DNA from: Clostridiales bacterium
Lineage (GTDB): Bacteria; Bacillota; Clostridia; Christensenellales; CAG-138
Direction of reading: 5' to 3'
Length of the DNA stretch: 7,188 nucleotides
Assembly (NCBI GenBank): GCA_009783775.1
Contig: WRCT01000092.1
Location: 1-7,188, forward strand
Positions 1-5,877 of this stretch are shown piece by piece (position 1 is the first letter of the stretch; each line of letters opens with the position of its first letter). The notes under the pieces are model-generated. The model saw only the letters and a list, made by a program, of their open reading frames with translations, had not been told where the DNA came from and made no database searches. A program made the translations under genes and the position numbers.

Positions 1-13
1 AATACATTCGTCC

Positions 14-75
14 GGCGGGCGAACACCCGGGGTCCCCGCCAAATTCGCAAATTTGGTGGGGTGGACTGTCGCCCC
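14..75. repeat. Nested palindromic intergenic element
   Basis: An inner stem pairs 34-45 with 50-61: 12 pairs including one G-T wobble, around the 4-base loop CGCA. An outer GGGCGA (17-22) is answered by TCGCCC (69-74). A competing stem, GGCGGG (14-19) with CCCGCC (35-40), could form instead of the inner one. The element begins just past the stop of the minus-strand secreted-protein gene, so it could end that transcript. No T-run follows the stem on either strand, so a canonical intrinsic terminator is not supported. GC-rich nested palindromes of this kind are typical of REP/MITE-like dispersed repeats; that identity is inference because only one copy is visible here. Confidence 0.5.
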
Positions 76-81
76 TACGGT

Positions 82-2811
82 TTACTTTGTTGGGTCAAGC
101 TCGGGCACCAGCTGAACGAGCCAGCGCAGGATCTTGGCCGCATCGGCAGCGGAGATGTTCGCTGTAAGGGGCAGCGTGACCTTGGCGTTGATCTTACCCT
201 GCGGCGTTAAGTCTCTCAGCTGGACCAGGAACCGCAGAATGGCCGCCGCGTCCGCCGCGTTGACCACGCCGTTATCGTCCGCGTCGCCCCAGAACGGGGA
301 CTCGGTCTGTGCGGGTCCGAATTGGAAGTTTAAGAGCGGTATGCTTTCGGTTTGGGCGTCCAAAAACGTGGTTTCACCAATTAAAACGCCGACAACAGAG
401 GCAACCGTATACGCGCTGCCGTCCCAGCCTTTCACGGCAAGGCCGTCGCCCAGCTCTATCTCGCCGCGTACTTGCACGGCCCAGGCATCGCCGCCGGTGT
501 CCAATGTCTTGACCGTACCGCTGCCGCCGTTTAGGCTGAATTTTCCGTTGGCCGAGTATATCCCCACGTAGCCGGAAACAATGTCAACTGTCCCGCCGTT
601 CAGCGTGATGTCGCCTCTTCTTGCATATATCCCCATAAACTCATCTGCTTTTATCTCCACCGTACCGCTGCCCACCGTTACGGAGCCCTCGTACACATAG
701 ATGCCGGCGTAGCCCGCGTCAATCGTCAGATTCCCGCCGATTGTCACATCGCCGTCGTCGACGTGTATTCCGAAGCCCCCGGCGTCAACCCCCAGCGCGC
801 CGCCGGCAAGAGTAAAGCTGCCGCTTTGCACATTAACGCCCGACCCCTCGGTGACGTGAATGGTTACCGTGCTGCCGTCCAGGAGCACGCCGTCATATGC
901 AAGGATCCCGTCGTATTCGGAGGTGACAGTTACCGAGCAGTCGTTGATTGTCACACCACCCGCAGTAATCCCAACGTTAGCGGTAATCGTTACCGAGCCG
1001 GTTCCACTGACAGTCAGATCCCCCATAGAAAGAATGCCGTAGCCATCCCCCATGCAGGTTACTGTATTTTCGCTCCCTTCGGCAAGCACAACCGTGGCGC
1101 CGTCGGGCAGCAGAATGACAAAGCCTTCGGGTTCGACATCGTAAGCAAAGTCGGCGCCGTCCAGCGTGAGGGTTTTGGTGCTCTGCTCCCAGGTCCAACC
1201 CGCGCCGCTTCTATCGTCTGTAATAACACTGACAAAATCCCACGGGGGAATGGACGCTGCCGCACGGTTAACGGTGATTTTATAGTAGTCGCCGTTACCT
1301 GCCGCGATATAAATATCCGTTGCGGCGCCTGCCGCGAATGAAATGATGTCTTCGATATCAAGGCCGAAACCAAGCACCAACCGCTCTATAAATTCGGCTC
1401 CGTCTCCTATGCCGAACGCGGCTCCAAGGTTTGCTATGATGGCGGCATGATCATAGGTTGGGTTGCTCATAAAATCATTGGGCAGGAAATAATCGAATGC
1501 CATATAATCCGCGCCGTCTTTCATGACAATATCCCCGACACCGATGGAATTGGTTCCAAGCGGCACGTTTATGCTTGCGGTTATGAGTTGATTTGCCACG
1601 TCAAAGCCGAAGTCGGACACGGAAAGCGAAACTCCCGCCACCTCTATCAAGGTGTATTCGCGCGCGGCGGGCCCAAACTGAATGTCGGTTAGCGGTATGC
1701 TTTGCGTTTGGGCGTCCAAAAAGACGATGTAGTCCTCGTCGAAGGCTCCGATAACAGAATCCACCGTATAGTCGTCACCGTCCCAGCCTTTGACGGTTAT
1801 GTCATCGCCCAGGCCAATCGAATCCCATGCGTACACGGCCCAATAATCGCCGCTGTCGTCCGTGGTTCGGATTGTACCGCTGCAGCCGATGATAATCAGG
1901 TCGTCCGGTCCTGCCAGCCCGTCATGTCCGGCGGTAATATCTATCGTGCCGGCGGCGATGATGAGGGTGTCTGACGCGACAATCCCGTCACTGTCGGCGG
2001 TTATCTTCATGCTTTTACCGCCGATTGTAACAATGCGGTCTGCCATAATCCCCGCTCCTTCGCTCTCAATGATAACGGCGGCGTCATCGTTGACTGTAAC
2101 GCTGCCGACATTCGCGCGTATTCCTTCATTGCCGGCTGTAATGTCCGCAAAAGAAGAGCCGCCTATTGTGACATCACCAAGATCGGCGTAAATACCATAA
2201 TGGTCGGATGTGATCGTTACTGTGGCATCGCTGATATTCACATTTCCGTTGCTTGCCCGTATCCCGTATGTAAGATCACCCGTATTGGCGACGCCGATTT
2301 GCACGGCGCTATCGCTGATGACGACGCCGGTCGCCCATATGCCCCATCTGGCGACGTTAATCGTAAGAGCGGCGCAGTTTACCGAGACCGAACCGTCGGG
2401 TGCGTATATCCCGTCGCTCCATGCCCCGTAGGTTCTATTCCCCACGATTGTCAGCTCCCCGTCGCCGGTGAGGGTCAAACTGCCCTGCGCCTCGATGCAA
2501 TGCGCGTAATCCGTTGTCTCGATACGGTTGCTGCCATTCAGCGTAACAGTGGCGCCGGCGGGCAAAAGAATCGCGGCATAGGGTTCCATAGGCGCGTTCG
2601 GACGACTGGCGTTGAAGTCAAAGCCATCCAACGTGAGGGTTTTTGTGCTTTGCGCCCAGCTCCAGCCGTGCGAGGCGAGGTTGTCCGCGTCGCCCATGCC
2701 TGTAAAATCCAGCGGGGCTGTGACGGTCGCGGCAAGGCTTGCCGCAGGCGCAAGCGTCAGCAGCAGAGCTGCCGCCAGCAAAATGGAAAACAGCTTTCTT
2801 GTTCGTTTCAT
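82..2811 (-). CDS. Secreted tandem beta-helix protein with C-terminal dockerin
   Basis: 909 residues. The start ATG at 2811-2809 is set by a strong ribosome site GGAGGG (2822-2817), five bases upstream. Residues 1-28 form a signal peptide: KRTRK basic start, a leucine/alanine core, and a likely cleavage after SLAA. Two homologous units follow, about 49-382 and 538-834. Each opens with GW(S/T)W.QSTKTLTLDG and closes with FLDAQT.SIPL...FGPA. Inside each, a 20-25 residue pattern of the type GI.A..G.VTI.G..V.I recurs many times, which suggests a right-handed parallel beta-helix. It resembles carbohydrate-binding proteins of the Cthe_2159 type (family from memory, not searched). Residues 384-520 are a separate linker domain ending in a YYKITVNRA strand. 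Residues 840-909 are a dockerin: the first calcium loop, GDADDNGVVNAAD, is intact; the second is degenerate. No catalytic residues, cell-wall anchor or cohesin is visible. Likely role, by inference: extracellular polysaccharide binding or an assembly component held through the dockerin. Confidence 0.85.
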   Translation of the reverse strand: MKRTRKLFSILLAAALLLTLAPAASLAATVTAPLDFTGMGDADNLASHGWSWAQSTKTLTLDGFDFNASRPNAPMEPYAAILLPAGATVTLNGSNRIETTDYAHCIEAQGSLTLTGDGELTIVGNRTYGAWSDGIYAPDGSVSVNCAALTINVARWGIWATGVVISDSAVQIGVANTGDLTYGIRASNGNVNISDATVTITSDHYGIYADLGDVTIGGSSFADITAGNEGIRANVGSVTVNDDAAVIIESEGAGIMADRIVTIGGKSMKITADSDGIVASDTLIIAAGTIDITAGHDGLAGPDDLIIIGCSGTIRTTDDSGDYWAVYAWDSIGLGDDITVKGWDGDDYTVDSVIGAFDEDYIVFLDAQTQSIPLTDIQFGPAAREYTLIEVAGVSLSVSDFGFDVANQLITASINVPLGTNSIGVGDIVMKDGADYMAFDYFLPNDFMSNPTYDHAAIIANLGAAFGIGDGAEFIERLVLGFGLDIEDIISFAAGAATDIYIAAGNGDYYKITVNRAAASIPPWDFVSVITDDRSGAGWTWEQSTKTLTLDGADFAYDVEPEGFVILLPDGATVVLAEGSENTVTCMGDGYGILSMGDLTVSGTGSVTITANVGITAGGVTINDCSVTVTSEYDGILAYDGVLLDGSTVTIHVTEGSGVNVQSGSFTLAGGALGVDAGGFGIHVDDGDVTIGGNLTIDAGYAGIYVYEGSVTVGSGTVEIKADEFMGIYARRGDITLNGGTVDIVSGYVGIYSANGKFSLNGGSGTVKTLDTGGDAWAVQVRGEIELGDGLAVKGWDGSAYTVASVVGVLIGETTFLDAQTESIPLLNFQFGPAQTESPFWGDADDNGVVNAADAAAILRFLVQLRDLTPQGKINAKVTLPLTANISAADAAKILRWLVQLVPELDPTK
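310..2667 (-). repeat. Two-unit internal duplication in the beta-helix gene
   Basis: Unit 1 occupies about 2667-1666 (residues 49-382) and unit 2 about 1200-310 (residues 538-834). The unit ends remain similar at DNA level: the stretch coding QSTKTLTLDG is near 2630 and again near 1165, and the stretch coding LDAQT.SIPL is near 1700 and again near 345. The centres have diverged and differ in number of beta-helix rungs. This indicates an old gene-internal duplication rather than recent copying. Confidence 0.75.
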
Positions 2812-2843
2812 TTTGACCCTCCGATTTGTTGAAGTTCTTTGTT

Positions 2844-2872
2844 AGAATACTCCCATTGTACGAAGAAAACAA
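2844..2872 (-). promoter_or_regulatory. Candidate sigma-A promoter of the dockerin protein gene
   Basis: Read on the minus strand, TTGTTT (2872-2867) and TATTCT (2849-2844) are separated by exactly 17 bases. Each box is only moderately close to TTGACA/TATAAT. Transcription would begin near 2837, giving a leader of about 26 bases that contains the GGAGGG ribosome site. An alternative -10, TACAAT at 2860-2855, has no good -35. Confidence 0.45.
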
Positions 2873-2878
2873 GAGGCG

Positions 2879-2918
2879 TTGAAATTGTTAATAATATTTA
2901 TGATAATTGTGGTATGAT
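2879..2918 (+). promoter_or_regulatory. Overlapping promoter candidates for comF
   Basis: Two solutions exist. TTGAAA (2879-2884), a 17-base spacer and GATAAT (2902-2907) match the sigma-A consensus at 5/6 in each box and would start RNA near 2914. An extended -10, TG-G-TATGAT (2910-2918), has no good -35 but would start RNA close to the comF ATG at 2925. Either gives a leader of about 0-11 bases. The region is much richer in A+T than the flanking genes. It is divergent from the dockerin gene promoter. Confidence 0.6.
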
Positions 2919-2924
2919 TGGGTT

Positions 2925-3566
2925 ATGAATGTAAGTATCGGCGCGCAGGCGGCACGGCTGTTCTGCCCCGAAAACTGTATCTGTATGCTCTGCGGCGAGG
3001 AGGCCGTTGTCGGAGACGACCGCGTCTGCGAAGACTGCCGCAGCGCGCTGCGTTTGGCGCCCCTGCCCGCGCCGCCGCCCGAGGTGGACGGATTGTTTGC
3101 CGGTCTGCGGTATGAGGACAACGTCGCCCGCGCGGTGCACCGGTTCAAATACTATGAGGGGTTAGGCTACGCGGACTTTTTCGCTGGCTTTATGCACGTG
3201 CCCGAAGAGTGGCGCGCGGATATTCTCGTGCCCGTGCCACTGCACCCGCTGCGCGAGTTTCTGCGCACCTATAACCAAAGCCTGTTGCTGGCGGAGCGTT
3301 TGAGCGCGCAGACGCGAATCCCCTTCTGCCGTGATTTGATCGTGCGCAAGCGCTACACGCCGCCGCAGGCGCGTCTGTCCGGCAAGGAGCGCGGCAAGAA
3401 CCTGCGCGGCGCGTTCCAGGCCGATCCGGCCTGTCGCGGTCTGAATCTGGTGCTGGTGGACGATGTCTGCACCTCGGGTTCGACGCTTACGTCTTGTGCC
3501 CATGCTTTGAAGAAAGCAGGAGCCGCAAAGGTGTATGCGGTATGCGCGGCAACAGTTTTACGCTGA
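2925..3566 (+). CDS. comF: ComF family phosphoribosyltransferase-like protein
   Basis: 213 residues, the normal size for ComF/GntX proteins. An N-terminal zinc-finger-like segment has the cysteine pairs C20-x2-C23 and C35-x2-C38. A type I phosphoribosyltransferase fold follows, with the PRPP loop VLVDDVCTSGST at 176-187. The conserved middle segments D.LVPVPLHP and N.S..LAERL and the RK.YT.PQA.L...ER..N segment are all present. In naturally competent bacteria ComFC helps move or process incoming single-stranded DNA at the membrane; many non-competent Clostridia also keep it and its role there is unsettled. The ATG at 2925 is chosen because the family usually starts 10-20 residues before the first cysteine pair; a TTG at 2907 would add six residues. 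Neither has a Shine-Dalgarno sequence, so translation may be leaderless. The gene stands alone, with no comFA beside it. Confidence 0.9.
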   Translation: MNVSIGAQAARLFCPENCICMLCGEEAVVGDDRVCEDCRSALRLAPLPAPPPEVDGLFAGLRYEDNVARAVHRFKYYEGLGYADFFAGFMHVPEEWRADILVPVPLHPLREFLRTYNQSLLLAERLSAQTRIPFCRDLIVRKRYTPPQARLSGKERGKNLRGAFQADPACRGLNLVLVDDVCTSGSTLTSCAHALKKAGAAKVYAVCAATVLR

Positions 3567-3571
3567 CGCTT

Positions 3572-3599
3572 TCGGAAAAATGGGTTGCCATTTTTCCGA
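3572..3599 (+). terminator. Terminator-like hairpin after comF
   Basis: A perfect 12-bp stem pairs 3572-3583 with 3588-3599 around the loop GTTG, starting six bases after the comF stop. Two G-T pairs could extend the base. The T-rich stretch ATTTTCTT (3609-3616) is about nine bases beyond the stem, so it is not a textbook terminator. Its place between convergent genes supports a role in ending comF RNA. Confidence 0.55.
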
Positions 3600-3700
3600 G
3601 GATTCGACATTTTCTTGTCCCGCACCCAGGACGGACACTAGCTGCGGAACGGTCAGAAAATGCCGCAAAGTGTGGGCTGGCGGCCGCGCAGGTCGCCCTT

Positions 3701-3743
3701 GCCCACATATCGTTGTGGGCTCAAGGGGTTGCGACCCCTTGAG
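3701..3743. repeat. Double hairpin at the 3' end of spoIIID
   Basis: Two adjacent stems. GCCCACA (3701-3707) pairs with TGTGGGC (3714-3720), and CTT at 3698-3700 can extend it to AAG at 3723-3725 past a 2-base bulge. CTCAAGGGGT (3720-3729) pairs perfectly with ACCCCTTGAG (3734-3743) around TGCG. The second stem contains the spoIIID stop codon and its last six codons. It may terminate spoIIID RNA, but no T-run follows on the minus strand. It may belong to a dispersed palindromic element. Confidence 0.55.
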
Positions 3744-4008
3744 AATCCCCTTGGGACGTTCTTCCCACGCACTTGTACTTCTCGTGGGTGGCGTTCCCGC
3801 CGCGGATATGGCGCTCGGCTTTGTTTTTGTCCAGCACCTTGCGCACGCGTCGGGCCAGGGCGGGCCGCAGGTGTGCAAGCCTGGCCGTCACATCCTGGTG
3901 TACGGTGGATTTGCTGGATTTTAAGGCCTTGGCCGCGTCGCGCACGGTAGCGTCGTGGTCAATGATATAGTGCGCGGCCTGATAGATACGTTCCTCGATA
4001 TAGGTCAA
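3721..4008 (-). CDS. spoIIID: Sporulation transcription factor SpoIIID
   Basis: 95 residues, close to the about 93 of Bacillus subtilis SpoIIID, and recognisable along residues 1-79: YI.ER start, helix-turn-helix at about 21-44 with the signature SKSTVH.D.T.RL, then the basic C-terminal helix region VRKVLD.NKAERHIRGG.AT..KYK. In sporulating Firmicutes SpoIIID is a mother-cell DNA-binding regulator acting after sigma-E: it represses part of the sigma-E regulon and helps switch on sigK. The start is TTG at 4008-4006; no in-frame ATG exists nearby, the family N-terminus begins here, and GGGGGT (4022-4017) is a good ribosome site eight bases away. Residues 80-95 (CVGRTSQG... tail) do not resemble the family as I recall it and run into a hairpin. 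It lies 67 bp after murI on the same strand, with its own sigma-E-type promoter. Confidence 0.93.
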   Translation of the reverse strand: MTYIEERIYQAAHYIIDHDATVRDAAKALKSSKSTVHQDVTARLAHLRPALARRVRKVLDKNKAERHIRGGNATHEKYKCVGRTSQGDSQGVATP

Positions 4009-4014
4009 ATGAAA

Positions 4015-4060
4015 ATACCCCCATACACGTTTGTTACTTTGTTACAATGTATGAGGGTAT
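4015..4060 (-). promoter_or_regulatory. Dyad spanning sigma-E -10 and spoIIID ribosome site
   Basis: Arms 4060-4048 and 4027-4015 pair over 13 bp (12 Watson-Crick, one U-G in RNA) with a 20-base loop. The upstream arm overlaps the sigma-E -10 box; the downstream arm contains the spoIIID Shine-Dalgarno GGGGG and is followed by UUUUCAUUU. RNA reading through from murI carries both arms and can fold. RNA begun at the sigma-E start (about 4039) lacks the first arm. It could therefore terminate or silence read-through RNA, or be a DNA operator. Confidence 0.55.
4030..4045 (-). repeat. Tandem 8-base repeat at the spoIIID start region
   Basis: GTAACAAA occurs twice in perfect tandem on the minus strand (4045-4038 and 4037-4030), just after the sigma-E -10 and around the expected transcription start. 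The core RACAA-like sequence is partly similar to the SpoIIID site WWRRACARNY but does not fit it fully. It could be a site for autoregulation. Confidence 0.5.
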
Positions 4061-4075
4061 GTCCTTATTATATGA
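4046..4075 (-). promoter_or_regulatory. Sigma-E promoter of spoIIID
   Basis: On the minus strand the -10 CATACATT (4053-4046) fits the sigma-E consensus CATACAnT completely. Fourteen bases upstream is TCATATAA (4075-4068), close to the sigma-E -35 (about KMATATT). Known spoIIID genes are sigma-E-dependent, so position, spacing and gene identity agree. The -35 starts directly after the murI stop codon. The expected start is about 4039, leaving a leader of about 30 bases with the ribosome site at 4022-4017. Confidence 0.82.
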
Positions 4076-4867
4076 TTAAGTGTCGAGTATTGCCTTTCGT
4101 GTACCCGCTACCGTGACCGTGTCGAGGAATTGGTTGGCGATGGGCAGAAAGCCACTGTCCTCATCGCTCAGATAAAATTCGATTTGGGTTTGGGCCTGTT
4201 TTTCCACTTCTCCCAACAGCTTGGGCAGGGCCAGAGCCAGGGCCGTGCCCGCGTTGACAAAGGCGACGTTTGGCAGTGTTTCGGTGATGGCTTTCGCTAA
4301 AAAGGGATAGTGCGTGCAGCCCAGGATCACCGTGTCAACGTCCGTGTCCCGCAGGGGGGCCAGGTAGCGTTCGCAGGTCAGACGCGTGATGGGATCGTCT
4401 GAAAGAAAGCCGTTTTCAATCAGCGGCACAAACAGCGGGCAGGCCAGGCCCGTGACGCGCAGGTTCTGATTGATTTCCGCAAGCGCGCGGTTATAGGCCC
4501 CGCTCGCGACGGTGGCCTGTGTGCCCAGCACCGCGATGTGGCCGGTTCGCGTCGCCAAAGCCGCTTGCGCGCAGGCGGTTTCGATCACGCCGAGGATCGG
4601 CACGTCGAACGTCTCGCGCAGCGCGGGCAGGGCGGTGGCGCTTACCGTGCCGCAGGCGACTAAAATGGCCTGCACGCCTTGCGCCAGCAGAAATGCCACG
4701 TCCTGTTTCGCGTAGCGCGTGATGGTCTGTATGCTGCGCGGGCCGTAAGGCACCCGAGCCGTATCGCCGAAGTAGACAAGGTTCAACCCGGGATTGTACT
4801 TGCAGACCTCATTCAGAACGGTCAGCCCGCCCAGGCCGCTGTCGAAAATCCCAATCTTGTTTATCAC
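4076..4867 (-). CDS. murI: Glutamate racemase
   Basis: 263 residues, normal length. A cytosolic, cofactor-independent enzyme that interconverts L- and D-glutamate and supplies D-Glu for peptidoglycan stems. Visible family features are IGIFDSGLGGLTV (5-17) with Asp9-Ser10, the FGDTARVPYGPRS segment (33-45), and the two catalytic cysteines Cys72 (VACGTVSA) and Cys184 (ILGCTHYP) with His186. The first cysteine motif reads C-G-T where most racemases have C-N-T. The start is GTG at 4867-4865, overlapping the gpsA stop by one base (TAGTG), with the ribosome site GGGGGTGG inside the end of gpsA; translational coupling is likely. It is the last gene of the galE-gpsA-murI operon. No conventional terminator lies between it and spoIIID other than the dyad at 4015-4060. 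Confidence 0.95.
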   Translation of the reverse strand: MINKIGIFDSGLGGLTVLNEVCKYNPGLNLVYFGDTARVPYGPRSIQTITRYAKQDVAFLLAQGVQAILVACGTVSATALPALRETFDVPILGVIETACAQAALATRTGHIAVLGTQATVASGAYNRALAEINQNLRVTGLACPLFVPLIENGFLSDDPITRLTCERYLAPLRDTDVDTVILGCTHYPFLAKAITETLPNVAFVNAGTALALALPKLLGEVEKQAQTQIEFYLSDEDSGFLPIANQFLDTVTVAGTRKAILDT

Positions 4868-5877
4868 TATTCCACCCCCATCGGTCTGTCCATCAGTTCC
4901 CGAATCGCGTCGCTGGGCAGCTTGCCCTCGTACAATACCTCGTAAAGACTTTGGATAATGGGCAGCTCGAAGTCATAGTTGGCGAGGTCCTCGTACACGA
5001 CTTTGCAGCTGTAAATCCCCTCGACCGTCTTGGTGTTTTCGGCGAAGAACCGCTCCACACCGTTCTGCCGCCCGATGATCAGGCCCGCCGCGTAGTTGCG
5101 CGAGTTTTCAGAAAAACAGGTCACGACCAGGTCGCCCACGCCCGTCAAGCCGAAATAGGTCTCGCGGTCCGCGCCCTTGGCCTCGCCGTAGCGCAGCATT
5201 TCCGCCATGCCCCGCGTGACCAGCGCGGCCTTGGCGTTGTCGCCGTAGCCAACCCCGACCAGGATACCGCTCGCAATGGCGATGACGTTTTTCACCGCCG
5301 CGCCGTATTCCGCGCCGATTTCGTCCGTGTTGACATACAGCCGCAGATATGGCGTGGCGAAGAGTTCCTGCGCGCGGCGCGCGACGGTCTCGTCGGCCGA
5401 TACGACGCAGGCCAGGGTGAGCATACGGCGCGCGACCTCCTCGGCGTGGCTCGGGCCGATGATGGAGCAGGGCACTACCCTGTGCCCCGACCCCAGCGCG
5501 AGGCGAATCGTCTCCGTCATGCGGCCGTTTGTGTTGGGATCAAAACCCTTGCTCGCGTTGACCACGAGCAGGTCGGGGTCAATCAAGTGCCGCAGCGAAA
5601 GCAGCAGCCCGCCCACGACCCTGGTCGGCACGGCGATCACCAGCGCCTCCGCGCCCGCCAGCGCGTCTGTCGCGCGGTCGGTGGCGGTTATGGTTTCGGG
5701 CAGCTTTACTTCCGCAAAATGCTTGCTGTTGCGATGGTTTTGGTTGATATCGTTGATTTCGCCAAAGTCAATGCCGAGCATGATTACATCATGCCCGTTG
5801 TCCGCCAGCACAAGCGCGAGCGCGGTGGCCCAGCTGCCTGTGCCCAATACAGCAATGTGTCCCGTGTCAGTCTTCAT
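4867..5877 (-). CDS. gpsA: Glycerol-3-phosphate dehydrogenase (NAD(P)+)
   Basis: 336 residues, usual length. It reduces dihydroxyacetone phosphate to sn-glycerol-3-phosphate in the cytosol for phospholipids and glycerol-phosphate polymers. The N-terminal Rossmann motif is VLGTGSWATAL (10-20). Further family landmarks are NASKGF (107-112, Lys110), GPSHAEEVA (141-149), VKNVIAIASG with the catalytic Lys196, GLTGVGDLVVTC (243-254, Asp249) and SRNY (259-262) with the conserved Arg-Asn. At the end of the second beta strand the usual W-x-x-R is replaced by L-G-I-D (34-37), which may change cofactor choice. The ATG at 5877 lies inside the end of galE, an 11-base overlap; its own ribosome site is weak (GGA only two bases upstream), so translation probably depends on coupling to galE. 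Confidence 0.95.
   Translation of the reverse strand: MKTDTGHIAVLGTGSWATALALVLADNGHDVIMLGIDFGEINDINQNHRNSKHFAEVKLPETITATDRATDALAGAEALVIAVPTRVVGGLLLSLRHLIDPDLLVVNASKGFDPNTNGRMTETIRLALGSGHRVVPCSIIGPSHAEEVARRMLTLACVVSADETVARRAQELFATPYLRLYVNTDEIGAEYGAAVKNVIAIASGILVGVGYGDNAKAALVTRGMAEMLRYGEAKGADRETYFGLTGVGDLVVTCFSENSRNYAAGLIIGRQNGVERFFAENTKTVEGIYSCKVVYEDLANYDFELPIIQSLYEVLYEGKLPSDAIRELMDRPMGVE

Noticed and set aside
310..2667. Possible CRISPR or satellite array suggested by many short similar segments
   Set aside because: The periodicity is at protein level (beta-helix rungs of 20-25 residues); the DNA copies are not identical and there is no spacer pattern.
2200..2832. 210-residue open frame (and the one at 763-1341) opposite the dockerin protein gene
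   Set aside because: These are reverse readings of the repetitive beta-helix codons, with no ribosome site or recognisable domain.
3572..3720. Possible small RNA gene or riboswitch in the hairpin-rich gap
   Set aside because: There is no promoter before it, no recognisable conserved core, and it lies downstream of both convergent genes, so terminators or repeat debris explain it better.
3494..3950. Several plus-strand open frames across the comF-spoIIID junction
   Set aside because: They overlap comF and spoIIID out of frame or antisense and run through hairpin DNA.
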